A stretch of DNA of 45,000 nt from Chrysomallon squamiferum (GCA_012295275.1 CM022666.1:3258616-3303615); one strand, 5' to 3'; counted from the stretch's first letter, positions 1-14,171 are shown. Numbers and translations are program-made. Notes: a model not told the origin generated them from the sequence alone.

Positions 1-250
1 TCGTTCGTTCTACCTGTAAGGTATGAATTGAGATACACCCTCATCGCTATCAACATACCTGTGAAATTCTACCCGGGTTACCCGAGCAAGCCGGTTGAAT
101 GGGGTGGCTGCCTCGGGCGGTTGCGCTATCGTCGACACCTAATGACTATAAATCAGACTCAAATGACGATTTGTCAACACCGGGACAGTCGGGGAGGGCG
201 GTTCCAGAATTGTTGGGTTGGTCGTCTGTTTTGTAGGGGAGTTGAAGTCA
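1..250. other. Non-repetitive GC-moderate segment ending in an A-rich tail
   Basis: Complex sequence rich in CGGG/CCGG words, ending in GATTC followed by a poly(A) run and AAAAT/AAAT repeats (265-330). The layout resembles the 3' end of an old retroposon, but no box A/B or reverse-transcriptase frame is visible. The left edge is cut by the window. Confidence 0.3.
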
Positions 251-416
251 GACTGTTTCGATTCAAAAAAAAAAAAAAAAAATAAAATAAAATAAAATAA
301 ATAAATAAGTAAATAAAAATAATAAAAATGAAATTAATATTTCAGAAATATTAAGAACAATAGTGAAAGTTGGGGTATTTGGAGAGAGAGAGACAGAGAG
401 AGATAGAGATAGAGAG

Positions 417-447
<31 letters not shown>

Positions 448-1250
448 CAGAGAGAGAGAGAGAAGGGGAGAAAAGGACAGAAGAAGGAAGAGAGTGAGAT
501 GAATGGAGAGAAATATGTTAACACATTGATTTTTTTTTTTAATAGATACAAATCATTTCTAGTAAACAAACAAACAAACAAACAAACAAAAAACAACAAC
601 AACCACATATATGTAGAATGAAAAAAGAAAAAAAATGATAACAGAAGCACAAATATTTCCCAGTTAAAACTGATATATATGAATAATGGACATTTTATAT
701 AAAATCGAACAAAAATAAATAAATAAACAAATAAACAACTAAATAATTAAATATAAATAAACAAACAAACAAACAAACAAACAAACAAACAACCACCCAC
801 AACAACAAATATTTATCTCCCCAAAACAATTTATACCACGGACTCAGATACTAAACTATTCATAATTCACTGTAGTCTAAGGTCCAAAAAAAAAAAAAAA
901 AAAAAAAAAATCCCAACAACTTATAGTCCAAACACTTGACTGAATGCAAAATACTAAACTAGAACAGTTCAATTGATATCCACTTCTAAGCCGAAATATT
1001 TATGCTCGACTGTTCACGAGATAAACAAATACACACACACACACAAAAAAAATAAAATAACAATATACGTCAATATATCTCTCCAATGTAAAACCCTCAA
1101 CCGTTTTGTCACAGGTGAACGTTACGTTTATAATAATAATTTTAATTCTATTCTCCTTCCAATCCAAGGCCCCTCGTCTCTAGCTCCGCGATTACAATAG
1201 ACGATGATTATTATTTCGTATTACTATTCAAAAAAAAAAAAAAAAAAAAA
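251..1250. repeat. Cluster of simple repeats and poly(A) tracts
   Basis: Holds poly(A) and AAAAT (265-330), an imperfect GA tract (381-478), AAAC runs (566-590, 762-792), poly(A) at 885-910 and about 1231-1252, and AT-rich filler. No gene is seen. Confidence 0.85.
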
Positions 1251-1254
1251 AAAC

Positions 1255-1650
1255 CCACCGGTCCGCGCGTTTTCGGCTTGACCTACTTTGGCGTCTGCGC
1301 GTTTGTGTACGAAACTAAAAAATTACTCATTTAAGGTGATGAATGGAGCTTGTCAAAGATTTGTATCTCGGATAGGTGATGATGGGACCCGGGGACTGGA
1401 GATAATGTCACCCGAGACGGGTTTCGGATTTAGTGCAATGCGGATTTGTTACTTGTAACTTGTAAGCTATAGAAGTCCCGTCTTAAACTGCTCGTGGTTT
1501 ATTGACAGCGAGGAGAAAATGTCGCCATTGTTAGCGGTTGAGTTATCGTCGTTCCGACCGAAAATGTTTTAAACTTAAACCTGCGCGTTATATAGATGAA
1601 TTACTGACGTTGTTAGCGATGTCAATTGAGAATAAATAAGACTGGGGAAT
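1255..1650. other. Non-repetitive island downstream of zic
   Basis: About 400 bp of normal complexity between poly(A) and TTC repeats, with several CpG words. No frame of useful length and no recognised motif cluster. Could be regulatory or unique spacer. Confidence 0.4.
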
Positions 1651-1856
1651 ATAAAATTGTTCATTTTTCTTCTTCTTCTTCTTTTCTTCTTATCATCATC
1701 ATTATTATAATTGTTGTTGCTGGGTTTTGTTGTTGTTGTTGATGATGATGTTGTTGTTCCTATTTCTATGATTATTTATTACTATAGTCGTTGTTATTAT
1801 TAATATGATCGTTTTGTTTTAGATTTTTTTTTTTTTTTTTTTTAATATATGACAGA

Positions 1857-2245
1857 TGTGGACTTGAATTTGTAACAAGTGTCATTCTGTGAAAATGTGT
1901 TGTATTTCATTTTTGTTGTTGTTCTTCTGAAAATTTATTTTATTTTTAAAACTAAACCTCGAACTTTTAACTAGTGTAATTTTGTGATATCGTGTTGTGT
2001 TCCCTTACAATCGCTTCTGTTGATGTTGTTATTTTAACATAAAGTTTTGTTTATTATTAACTATTCGTTTATGTTTGTTTTTTAATATCCGATAGGTGTG
2101 ACCTTGAACTTGTAACCAATGTAATTTTGTGATAACGTGTTGTACTTTGCTGTTATTTGTTTTTGTTTTTTTAAATGTACAGTGCATTGTGACCTTGAAC
2201 TTGTAGCAAGCGTCGTTTTGCGATAACTTGTTGTATTTTATCTTC
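1857..2245. repeat. Degenerate repeat of about 90-145 bp spacing, four copies
   Basis: A block of the form GACCTTGAACTTGTAAC, then GTAATTTTGTGATAACGTG, then TTGTATTT recurs with starts near 1861, 1956, 2100 and 2191. The last two copies are closest to each other. T-rich sequence and GTTGTT or TTTGTT runs separate the copies. Confidence 0.75.
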
Positions 2246-2459
2246 ATTTGTTTTCGTCGTCTTCATCATTATTATTTTATTTTATTTTATTTTATTTTAT
2301 GGTGTATATAATGGATTTTGACAAAATAATTTTTTTTTTTTTTTTTTGTTATTATTATTTCAGATTAAACAAATCATTTTTCGCGATATCGACAAAATGC
2401 CCACTTCATCTGACACATTTTAAACAGTAATACGAAACGTAGTCCAAATACTGAAAACA

Positions 2460-2491
<32 letters not shown>

Positions 2492-2584
2492 AGAGCTATT
2501 TCACATTTTAATCGGTTTTTTTCCCCAACACTAAAGAAATAAAAAAAAAAAAGATAAAAAAAAAAAAAATTAATAAAAACTCTT

Positions 2585-2955
2585 CTCCATTTTCCCTGCC
2601 AATTAAGCTTCGGAATTGATCGGGACGTTCCATCAAAATGTTTCTGTACACTCGGAAAAGATCGGAATTGATCGGCCGGTTAAATGGCGGCCGGGATCAC
2701 TTCAGTCGAACGATGAACGACGAACGTTTCTCGTCGGTTTTGAAAAGCTTGGCAACGAACAATGGAGCAGCGTCGGTTCCGCCTTCGCAATAAAGAATCA
2801 ATTTGAACAGTGTATGGCGATTTTTAACGCAGTGTGGACAAGTGCTGCCTCTTGAAGGCTTTTCACAATATTAACCTTAAGTCTCTCCATGAAAAAACAC
2901 ACAGTCAATACGCAAATAGCTGCAACAGCCATCGCAAATGAGTCGTACGGGTAAT
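2585..2955. other. Non-repetitive island
   Basis: Moderate-GC sequence following poly(A) tracts. GGAATTGATCGG-like words occur twice (about 2611 and 2664). A 79-codon open frame here has no recognisable domain and no codon signature, so I do not call a gene. Confidence 0.4.
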
Positions 2956-2971
2956 AGTACTTCAACAAATT

Positions 2972-3310
2972 TAAATGAAATGAAATAAAATAAAATAAAA
3001 TAAAATAAAATAAAATTACAAGGAAAATTATTATTATTATTATTTACATTATTATTATTGTTATTATTATTTACATTATTATTATTATTATTTACATTAT
3101 TATTATTATTATTTACATTATTATTATTATTATTATTATTTACATTATTATCATTATCATTATTATTATTTACATTATTATTATTATTATTATTATTTAT
3201 TATTATTATTATTATTATTTTATTATTATTATTATTATTATTTACATTATTTACATTATTATCATTATTATATTATTATTTACATTATTATTATTATTAT
3301 TATTATTAAT
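2972..3310. repeat. AAAAT run followed by an (ATT)n array with TTTACATTATT interruptions
   Basis: AAAAT repeats (2972-3016) lead into about 270 bp of ATT units, punctuated at least nine times by TTTACA. This gives a higher-order repeat of roughly 15-30 bp. Confidence 0.9.
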
Positions 3311-3367
3311 GTTATTGTCGAGGCTTTTTTTTTTTTGGAGGGGCTACTGTTGTCGCTACTACTGCTG

Positions 3368-3496
3368 TTACTACTACAACAACAACAACAACAATAACAA
3401 CTACTATTGCTACTACAACAACAATCACTACTGCTGCTACTATATTTTTACTCCTATTACTACGACAGCTACGACTACAACAACTACTGCTACTTG
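3368..3496. repeat. ACA/ACT trinucleotide array
   Basis: Alternating ACA and ACT blocks with GCT interruptions. A TATATA run and TATG-like words follow (3504-3575). Confidence 0.85.
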
Positions 3497-3599
3497 AGTT
3501 TACATATATATATATATATACACATTATAGATTATATATTATTTAAGCATATATATATGTATGTGTGTGTTTATTTAACATGTCTGTGTATGTGTTTAT

Positions 3600-4110
3600 T
3601 TCGAGTGTGATGATATACGTATTTCAAGTATTCTCTTTTCACTGGACTAATCAAAAAAACGTGTGAACGCATCGTTGGCCGCCTTGCCCGTGATAATGTA
3701 TCTGGCGAAGCGGACGACATTTTATTATATTTATGTTTGCTAGCAGAAGTGAATGAAGGATTGCCCGCCATTACGAGATGACACCCACTTAACTCGATTG
3801 TGTTAATTGAAGCAACACCGGACTCGGTGAATGGGACACTTTGTACGCCGGGTTTTGTAACCAACTTAGCAACTAACTTTCCCCAGCTTATCATACCCAC
3901 GTATTTGAACGACGACCCCCGTCGTAAAGTTTACTTACTGAAAGATTTCCCGCCGAGCAGTGCGTGCAGGTCCCGTGCGCACGCGACTGTGGAGGTGGGT
4001 GGGGGGGAGGAATGCTATTTCCCAGACGAATTAGTTTCAGTGTTACGACACAGGCCCAGGCTGACACGTCCGGTGGACAGTACTTGGTTAATCAATCAAC
4101 TTTGTTGTTT
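3600..4110. other. Non-repetitive island, no supported gene
   Basis: About 500 bp of normal complexity. Open frames on both strands (109 codons minus, 156 codons plus) overlap here, but neither shows a domain and the plus one runs into a pyrimidine repeat. Candidate conserved non-coding sequence or an old element fragment. Confidence 0.4.
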
Positions 4111-4164
4111 GATAGGTGGGTTTATGTTTGTACGATTGTGTTCGGATGTTTTCGTCAGTTTCCG

Positions 4165-4395
4165 AATGTTTTCGTTTGTTTTCGTTATTATTTTTTTCTT
4201 ATTTTTTTGTTTTCTGTTTCTTTTTCTATTTCTTTCATTATTTTTTTCTTTCTTTTCTTTTTCTTCCTAAATTTCACTCCTTTTCTTTCCTTTCTTTTCT
4301 TTTTCTCCCTAAATTTCATACCTTTTCTTTTTCTTCCTAAATTTCATTCCTTTTCTTTCTTTTCTTTTCTATTTTTCTCTTTCTTACGTATTTCA
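4165..4395. repeat. Pyrimidine-rich tract with three CCTAAATTTCA-type units
   Basis: A T/C-rich array in which CCTAAATTTCA recurs at 4266, 4308 and 4336, separated by CTTTTCTTTC-type runs. Confidence 0.8.
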
Positions 4396-4739
4396 CGTGG
4401 CTTCAAACAAAAAAGCCATTAGAACGAAATCTTCATCAACAACATCAACAACAAAAATTTAAACAAATAACTAAATAAAATAACTAACTAACTACCTAAA
4501 CAAACAAAAATCCCACTGAATAACTGAATAACCTCGGTAGTAGTAGACTTCAGTCGACTTAACGACTGTAATAGCGCAGTTTGAGATAACGTGTTTATCT
4601 GAAACTGTTTGTTCGCTGGAGACAGATGATTTGACGTGGTTGTGTGGATAACAGCATTATTGTCTGCCGTTTTACACTCAACCACTGGCGAATATAAAGA
4701 TTTTGTGACAAATGTATTTGTGACAAATGTATGGTAACT

Positions 4740-5335
4740 TAGTAATAGTGGTGATGACATTAATACAAGTTGTAGTATTAATAATATTAGTTGTAGTAAA
4801 GGTAGTAGTAGTAGTAGTAGTGGTGGTGATGACATTAATACAAGTTGTAGTATTAATAATATTAGTTGTAGTAAAGGTAGTAGTAGTAGTAGTAATAGTA
4901 GTAGTAGTAGTAGTGGTGATGACATTAATACAAGTTGTAGTATTAATATTAATACAAGTTGTAGTATTGATAATAAGTTGTAGTAGTAGTAGTAGTAGTA
5001 GTTGTAAAAGGTAGTAGTAGTAGTAGTAGTAGTAGTGGTGATGACATTAATACAAGTTGTAGTATTAATTATTAGTTATAGTAAAGGTAGTAGTAGTAGT
5101 TGTAGTAAAGGTAGTAGTAGTAATAGTAGTAGTAGTAGTAGTGTTGATGACATTAATACAAGTTGTAGTATTGATAATATTAGTTGTAGTAAAGGTAGTA
5201 GTAGTAGTAGTTGTAGTAAAGGTAGTAGTAGTAGAAGTTGTAGTAAAGGTAGTAGTAGTAATGGTTGTAATAATAATAACAGCACAATAGTAGTTGAGGT
5301 CGTCGTGATAGTAGTTGTAGTAGTTGTAATGGTGG
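4740..5335. repeat. GTA-rich minisatellite with a GATGACATTAATACAAG anchor
   Basis: The anchor GATGACATTAATACAAG starts at 4753, 4828, 4918, 5040 and 5146. Each is followed by TTGTAGTATT and then AGT/AAAGGTAGT blocks of varying length. A partial copy lies near 4948. Spacings are 75, 90, 122 and 106 bp, so expansion occurs in the AGT blocks and not in the anchor. Confidence 0.9.
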
Positions 5336-5384
5336 TGGTGGATTCGAAGTAACAGCAGCAATAGTTTTACGTATACTAACATTT

Positions 5385-5860
5385 ATTGCCCTGTTTCACT
5401 GTTGCATATGCAGTTTGTTATACCCAGGAACATATTTGCTATACGAGGAACGAAAACGATTTTGGAAAATTTAAACAGAATTTCTGACACGTCGCTTTAG
5501 CTCCCTCCTCAAGGCTTCGTTTATAAGACGACAGCGCCACACATCATTAAGAAAAAAAGGGGAGACCACTCATTAGCTATTTAACCAATAAAACAACGCG
5601 GTTTTCCGCTACTACGCAAACACACAATCTGTGCTTGTTTTGTGTTTTCTTTAATTAACGATCACCTCCAACAACACACAGTGTCGGTCAGTGTTTGTCC
5701 AATTAAACAGTGTGTTGGGTGCTGGAGACCGCAGTTAATTTTTGTCTCTGCGAGTCTTTCGAGTTTTAGGCTTCGGACATCACAACCACGTGAAAAAACA
5801 CTGGGCCGGGTCCATTCCGACGTCCGGATTAACAGCCAAAGCGAGATTTCCGGTTGTCAT

Positions 5861-5896
<36 letters not shown>

Positions 5897-5995
5897 GGCG
5901 CAACAAGTCCGAACGGACACCTGCCGTTTGTGTTACAGACGATTACCGAACTTTTCTCTGTGATTTCTTGATGGCAGAAAGAGCTGAATTAGGGT
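5385..5995. other. Non-repetitive island ending in poly(A)
   Basis: About 480 bp of complex sequence precedes a run of about 29 A at 5865-5893; further complex sequence follows. No supported frame or RNA gene. The poly(A) could be a retroposon tail but no internal promoter was found. Confidence 0.4.
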
Positions 5996-6059
5996 TTTTT
6001 TGTTTGTTTTTTTCTAAACAGAAGTAAACCACAAACTCTTATGGAGTTAATCGTAACCA

Positions 6060-6596
6060 AAAAAAAAAAAAAAAAAAAAACACAACAAAACGGACACGTA
6101 ATAATAACGCAAGTTGGCTAAGAAAAGAAGAGATTTACATTTTTTTTTTGTTTGTTCTCTCTCTCTCTCTCTCTCTCTCTCAATCCATTCCATTCTATTC
6201 TATTCTTTTCTTTTCCTGAAGAGGTCGCTGATTATCCATCAAACAACAACATTATGATTTAAACGGTTTTTGTTTTGTTTTGTTTTGTCTTTCTTTTGTA
6301 AGAAACCAGATCGAGAGGACCGGTCGCCAGAGAGCACACAGAAACTTTTCTGGGGACCCACGCCTCGCTGAACAGATCCCCCCCACGGAAAAACTTTTCT
6401 TCCAGTGTCGTATTTAGTGCTCATTAAACGCGTGTTTGTTGGGGATTAGCGGACTTGTAATAGACTTCACAGCAGATAAGACCACGTCGACGACGTGACA
6501 AGAAACGCATTGCATAAGCTAACAACCCTTGGACGTGAATGGCGAGGCACGGCGTGAATGCTAATTACGCGCAGCCCCTCTCCCTCCTCCCTCCTC

Positions 6597-6632
<36 letters not shown>

Positions 6633-6640
6633 AGACATCG
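6060..6640. other. Poly(A), short CT tracts and a 300-bp unique segment
   Basis: Poly(A) at 6060-6080, CT at 6157-6181 and 6601-6630. Unique sequence at about 6290-6560 has no supported gene. Confidence 0.6.
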
Positions 6641-6708
6641 TGGTTGTTACAGTTCTTGCGAAGCCTCTTCAGAAGAGAAGAGAAATAAAAGGGATGCCCC
6701 GTGGCGTT

Positions 6709-6820
6709 TTTTTTTTTTTTTTTTTTTTTTTTCGGTTTGGTTATTCTCGGATGTCAAAACGACTCGGATTTTGACAGGTACTGACCGTGGGATCAGCAAA
6801 GGGTTTTCGTCCTGGCGAAG

Positions 6821-6861
<41 letters not shown>
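6709..6861. repeat. Poly(T) and poly(A) arms flanking an 8-bp-stem hairpin
   Basis: A run of about 24 T (6709-6732) and about 34 A (6828-6861) enclose about 95 bp. Within this, TGTCAAAA (6752-6759) and TTTTGACA (6769-6776) form a perfect inverted repeat with a 9-nt loop. A GA-rich tract follows (6890-6960). Confidence 0.8.
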
Positions 6862-6867
<6 letters not shown>

Positions 6868-7079
6868 TTCGCCCCAACGTTCGAGAAAGAGGAGTGGGTA
6901 GGGGAGGGGGGGAGAGAGGGAGAGAGAGAGAGGGAGGCTGGAGGGGAAGGGGAAGGGCAGTGTCCAGGCAAGAGATTGTTGGCGAAAACTCTCAAGCAAA
7001 AGATCTGAAAGAGAAGAGATTTGTAAGAGATTATTTTGGGCGATAATTGAATGACTTGTTAAACTTGTAAAAATGGATT

Positions 7080-7310
7080 GTGTGTCGGTATTTCGAAACT
7101 TTTTTTTTTTTTTTGGTTCTTTTCTTCACGTGAGGTGTCTTTTTACACTGGTTATCTCTTTACGACGTTGGTGTACAATAGACTACGTGCTGATGTAACG
7201 ACGTCGCTTCAGTTGTCAACGCCTCTGAACGGCAACACACACGTAAACGGAGTTAATCAGGGTTATTTAAAATGATTTAAACTGCAAGTTTTCTGAAATA
7301 CTTCACAAGT
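7080..7310. other. Short unique segment
   Basis: About 200 bp of complex sequence after a poly(T) run (7100-7114). No gene is seen. Confidence 0.4.
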
Positions 7311-7311
7311 A

Positions 7312-7443
7312 GGAGTAGTAGTAGGAGTAATGGTAGTAGTAGTAGTAATAGTAGTAGTAGTAATAGTAATAGTAGTAGTAATGCTAATAAAATAATAATA
7401 ATAATAATAATAGTAATAATAATAATAATAACAATAATAAAAA

Positions 7444-7475
<32 letters not shown>

Positions 7476-7521
7476 TAATAATAAGAATAACAACAATAAT
7501 AACAACAACAACAACAACAAC

Positions 7522-7557
<36 letters not shown>

Positions 7558-7925
7558 GAAAATAACAATACAGATAATTGCGAATAATTTTAGGAACAAT
7601 ACTTAACTTAATAAAGAATATTAATTTTCAGACAGTAAGCAATTTTAATAATTATAATAAAAGGAATACTATTACATGAAAAACAACAACAACAACTGCT
7701 GCTACTACTAATACTGCTGTCACAACAACAACAACAACAACTACTACTGTTACCACTGCTAACACTACTGTCACAACAACAACAACAACTGTTACCACTA
7801 CTCCTCCTACTACTGCTAATATTACTGTTACAACAACAACAACAACAACAACAACAACTACTACTACTACTACTACTACAACTACTACTACTACTACTAC
7901 TACAACTACTACTACTGCTACTATA
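7312..7925. repeat. Graded trinucleotide field: AGT, AAT, ACA, AAT, then ACA and ACT blocks
   Basis: 7312-7380 is AGT-rich, 7381-7560 is AAT/ACA, 7561-7680 is AT-rich spacer and 7681-7925 is ACA/ACT. Adjacent blocks differ by one base in the unit, as expected from substitution followed by local spreading. Confidence 0.9.
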
Positions 7926-8097
7926 CAGTATTGTTCGTCTCAGTATTCTGTAAATGTTCGTCAAACAACGACTTGCAAAACACTGCGGGAGTCGATACAC
8001 GTAACTGAGTGTTAAACCAAGTAACAGTTCATAATCCAGCTGAGTTAGACATATTTACATCACTCTGTATCTACGTCGTTCTAGTTTTCTTGTTTGT

Positions 8098-9180
<1,083 letters not shown>

Positions 9181-9195
9181 TTATTTTTATTTGAT

Positions 9196-9512
9196 TTTTA
9201 TTATTATTATCATTATTATTATTACTATTGTTATTATTATTAGTGTAGTAGTAGTAGTAGTAATAGTAGTAGTACTAGTACTATTATTATTATTATTATC
9301 ATCATGACTTTATTATTGTTGTTGTTGTTATTTTTATTAGTATTATTTTCTGTGTTGAATTTAAAATGATTTATTTCTGTTATTACGTTTTAATATTAAA
9401 CGAAAATAATTTTAAGATTTCTAAATTAAAAAAACAAACATTGAGGATATATTTCTTTTCGATGTTATTATTATTATTATTATCATCATTATTATTATTA
9501 TTATTATTATTA

Positions 9513-9579
<67 letters not shown>

Positions 9580-9612
9580 TACTACTACTACTACTGTTAT
9601 TATCATTAATAT
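9196..9612. repeat. (ATT)n arrays with an embedded AGT block
   Basis: 9196-9305 has ATT flanking an AGT core. 9462-9610 is an almost pure ATT array ending in ACT units. Confidence 0.9.
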
Positions 9613-9699
9613 TACTTTAATTATAGTTCTTTAAGAATTACTTTTACTATTTCCGAACCAAGATCTGATACAGAATTACAACTTCACATAACCTAACAA

Positions 9700-9736
<37 letters not shown>

Positions 9737-10110
9737 ATGAGATACAAAATGTAAAATAAATAATGTATTCAAGCAATAAAATAAAATTTCTTTTCATAAT
9801 TGACACCGCCATTGTCTTCCTTTTCCTCTGACTGTATCAAACTGTTGGCTCAATCAATTATTTCCCATTTAAAACCATCCTTTGTAGTTAATATTAATGC
9901 AGTGTGTATTTACATACTTGTTTATCACATTTCATTTAATTATTAAAAACTCCACGCGCATTCAGCTTTGGAAGGTATATAATTTAAAATGGGCGGATCG
10001 ATATCAAATATAAAATACATGGGTAAACATAATTGTTCTAATATTTCTCTTTGTGATTCAGACCTTTTAGTCTATTTCTGTATGTATATTTAATTTCCTT
10101 TCTTTTGATG
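9613..10110. other. AT-rich spacer
   Basis: Holds a poly(T) run (9703-9732) and otherwise unique AT-rich sequence. No gene is seen. Confidence 0.6.
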
Positions 10111-10158
10111 TCGGTTTGTCTGTCTGTTTGTCTGTTTGTCTGTCTGTATGTCGGGTTG

Positions 10159-10660
<502 letters not shown>

Positions 10661-10662
10661 AT

Positions 10663-10687
10663 ATAATGATAATAATAATAATAGTAA

Positions 10688-10770
<83 letters not shown>

Positions 10771-11145
10771 TAATAATAATAATAATAGTAGTAATAATAA
10801 TAATATAACTAGTAGACGTAGTAGTAGTAATAAATGATTAATGAAATAGTAGTGTACTACTACTAATAAAACAATAAATGTAAGCAACAACATCAGTCGT
10901 GTATAGCAGTAGTAGTAGCAGCGGATGTAATAGTAATAGTAATTAATAAATTAAAATAAATATAAATAAATAAATAAATAAAAATATAAATATAAATAAA
11001 TAAATATATATAAATAAATAAATGAATAAATGAATGAATGACTGAAAAAAAATAAATAAATAAATGAATAAATAAATGAATGAAAAAATAAATGAATAAA
11101 TTAATGAATGAATGAATAAATAAATAAATAAATAAATGACTACAA
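10663..11145. repeat. (ATA)n array followed by an AAAT/GAAT field
   Basis: 10668-10805 is mostly ATA. 10805-10940 mixes AGT units with unique sequence. 10944-11140 is AAAT with GAAT variants. Confidence 0.9.
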
Positions 11146-11382
11146 TAACTAGATAGATAAGTAATGACATAAGCAAGTAAACCATACAAAGAAAAAAACA
11201 ACAACCACAATGAATCAATTTCAAACATTTGTATTTATATATACATAATAAGTAAAATGAAACATTATTATTAACATATATTTCTTATTCAGCGTGTCTC
11301 ATACCTAATAAGACACACTGACAGACAGGCTACACAGTCTCTGAATGAAACAATTCTCGTAAAAATAAATAAAAATAGAATA

Positions 11383-11384
<2 letters not shown>

Positions 11385-11423
<39 letters not shown>

Positions 11424-11690
11424 GTCTCTCTCTGTCTCCGACTCGCCTTTGCACAGATCTTGACAAGCAATGGCGAGTTCGCCACGTGATCGTTACCCCA
11501 ACAAAGGATGCAGCCCATTCTAAAATCGTCCATTTGTGAACATGAACTGCTGCCGATTACCTTCGCCTATAATCAATGGATGTCGTCGTACAGACAACTT
11601 CTTTTGACCTAACCTTGAATATTGTCCACTTTAGACAGCAGCCAAATGGAAGAAACAATTATCACGCAGAGTTACCTCCCATCGGTATAC
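11385..11690. other. CT tract and a unique segment
   Basis: CT with GTCT variants (11383-11438), then about 240 bp of complex sequence to 11690. No supported gene. Confidence 0.5.
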
Positions 11691-12500
11691 TCTTTTTTAT
11701 TTTTAAAAAAGACAACAAATAAGATGTGTGATAGGTGAGTTTTAAAAAAAAAAAAAAAAACAGTTCTGCTATTGGCCTGAGCTGTTGAGGAATTTTTAAA
11801 AATAAAGGCAATCATTAGATATTCGAATAACAATAATAATAATGATAATGATAATAATAATAAAATAAAAAAAATAACGCCACCTGTCGAATGTAACGTC
11901 ATTTCCGGTTATTGATGGCGGGTCAGGAATGAATCCAGTTTTGTTGTCAGCTGATTATTTGAAAAGGAAAATTTCTGTTAAAATTTTTTAACTTTGAACT
12001 TTGTTTGATTAAGATTCACGTAACGGCTTCATTATTGAAAGCAGTTCTAAAACTATTGATATACGCTGTTATAAATATTTCTTTTCTTTTGCAAGGATAA
12101 AATGAACTGATTTAATATTTAAAAAAAAAAACCCCAAAAAAACATTATATTATATTTACTCTGATACATTAACATTTTTTAAAATTCAGAATGCGTGAAA
12201 ATATTAATGCCATTCATAATTTTATCTCAGTAATGCTGCTATTTTGGTTATGCTTAAACAAAAAATTCTGCTATAAAAAAAGCCCTTAAGAAAAATAAAA
12301 TAAAATAAAATAAAAAAATGGCGTAAGAAAGACTTCTACCTATTTCAGTAAAATTAATAAATAAAGGTATGTTCATACGCTGCGATTCCAATTTACTTAT
12401 TTTGTTTCGTAATGTGTTTTTTTTCATTTATGGTATTTTTATTTGTATAAAAATATATATTTGTTCTTTTGGCACATTATTAAAAATGAAACAATAACGT
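11691..12500. other. AT-rich spacer downstream of zic
   Basis: Poly(A) (11744-11760), AAT units (11830-11865) and AAAAT units (12294-12315), with unique AT-rich sequence between. No gene is seen. Confidence 0.6.
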
Positions 12501-12502
12501 AT

Positions 12503-12718
<216 letters not shown>

Positions 12719-13581
12719 ACACTTCTTTTGTTTTCGATTAATAGAAGTTTTATTTTCTGAGAACTTATTCTGTGTTAGTAAAATCTTTCTATAATTTAAA
12801 TAGACTTTACTTCAAGCCAACGTATGATCACACCTTTAGTGATAAACCTGTACTTTGAATAATTGATTTCATTTTGATACTAAAAAAAATAATAATAAAA
12901 AAAAATAAAAAAATACCAATGACCGCCAGCTACGAAATAATACTATGAGGCGAGTAAAATGAAAGCGAAAGTACATTAAATATGATAATTATAATTATAT
13001 TTACGTCATTTGGCCATGACCTATACATAATTATTTATACTAGGTCTGAAAACAGACAGCACCATTTAATTAAAATAATAACATCTGTGACACTGTTTGC
13101 TGACTACAGCGAGAATTCTTTTAGAAATACTTTTCATTTGTATGGCAAGTTTCTGGCAAGTAAATGTTCAGTTTTAATAAATATGTCTACAGTTCATTTG
13201 GTTTCACATATATATATATATATATATATCGCTTAGTTTTTGAATACTTTGATTTCATCGTAATCTATTTAGCAATATCTATAACGTCTAGTGGTAAGAA
13301 AATCTGAAAATACTTCTGTTGTAATGTCAGAACCATATTAAATATATATAATTATATATAAATAAGAGTTTTACATAAAAGCATATAATAAATAAGATTT
13401 AAAATAGTATAACGATAATAGTATATAAATGTACGAATTACGAAGAAGTCATTAAAAAAATATTTATATATATTATTAATTTTTAAAAAAATGGATTAAA
13501 ATTTTGAAGTTGTGAAATGCATCATATAAAAATGACTACATAAAGGAAATATTTTGTATAAATAAGATAAAGCTGTGAGTT

Positions 13582-13636
<55 letters not shown>

Positions 13637-14160
13637 CAGCAATATTATTTGAAGAAAAAAAGGTAGAAGACTGATATAAATAGAAAAACGCAATGGAAAA
13701 TATGTAATTATTTTGAAAAATTAAATTATTTTAATTAATCAAATATAGAAAATATTTATACTATAATTATCTTGTGTCCACAATGAAATAAATATTGGAA
13801 GAAAAAAAAATTATAACAAAATTATTTTGTTAAAATGAAATAAATATTAAATTAAAATGTTCATAATTTTATTATTTTGTGTTTTAAACTAAATAAATAG
13901 ACAGAATGTCATTAACGAACAAACTCGTCATTATTATCGCTAGAAATAAAAAAAATGTTTTTCGTAACAAGAAATCTTTGACAAATAATTCCCATTTGTA
14001 TTTTTCACATTTGAAACGGTTGACTGATTTTAACGCCAGTTATTTCAGGGGTTTTATGTTCTTTTATGCATGACTGGTTTTATTTTTGAAACGTCTCTTG
14101 TGAATGTAGCACACCTTCGTATAAATTCCTAATCCAAGGCAGTGTAACCAATGTTTAACG
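12719..14160. other. AT-rich 3' flank of zic
   Basis: Contains TA repeats (13207-13229), an ATA array (13582-13634), AT-rich filler and a unique segment (13960-14150). No gene is seen. If the zic 3' UTR is long it may extend into this stretch. Confidence 0.6.
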
Positions 14161-14161
14161 T

Positions 14162-14171
14162 TTTATTTATT
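14162..14171 (-). terminator. Second possible polyadenylation signal (overlapping AATAAA pair)
   Basis: Two overlapping AATAAA hexamers on the minus strand, about 340 nt after the stop. Use of this site would place the 20-bp tandem repeat (14171-14291) inside the 3' UTR. Confidence 0.3.

Noticed and set aside
265-330. Poly(A) as proof of a processed pseudogene or LINE 3' end
   Set aside because: No coding remnant or duplication is visible upstream; poly(A) tracts are everywhere in this window.
2616-2855. 79-codon frame of normal composition
   Set aside because: No domain, no splice or UTR context, and too short to support without homology.
3571-4270. 109- and 156-codon frames on opposite strands
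   Set aside because: They overlap each other, lack any recognised domain, and the plus-strand one runs into a pyrimidine repeat.
4740-5335. Possible CRISPR-like array because of regularly recurring 17-bp anchors
   Set aside because: The between-anchor sequence is itself AGT repeat and not unique spacers, and the window is animal DNA. It is a minisatellite.
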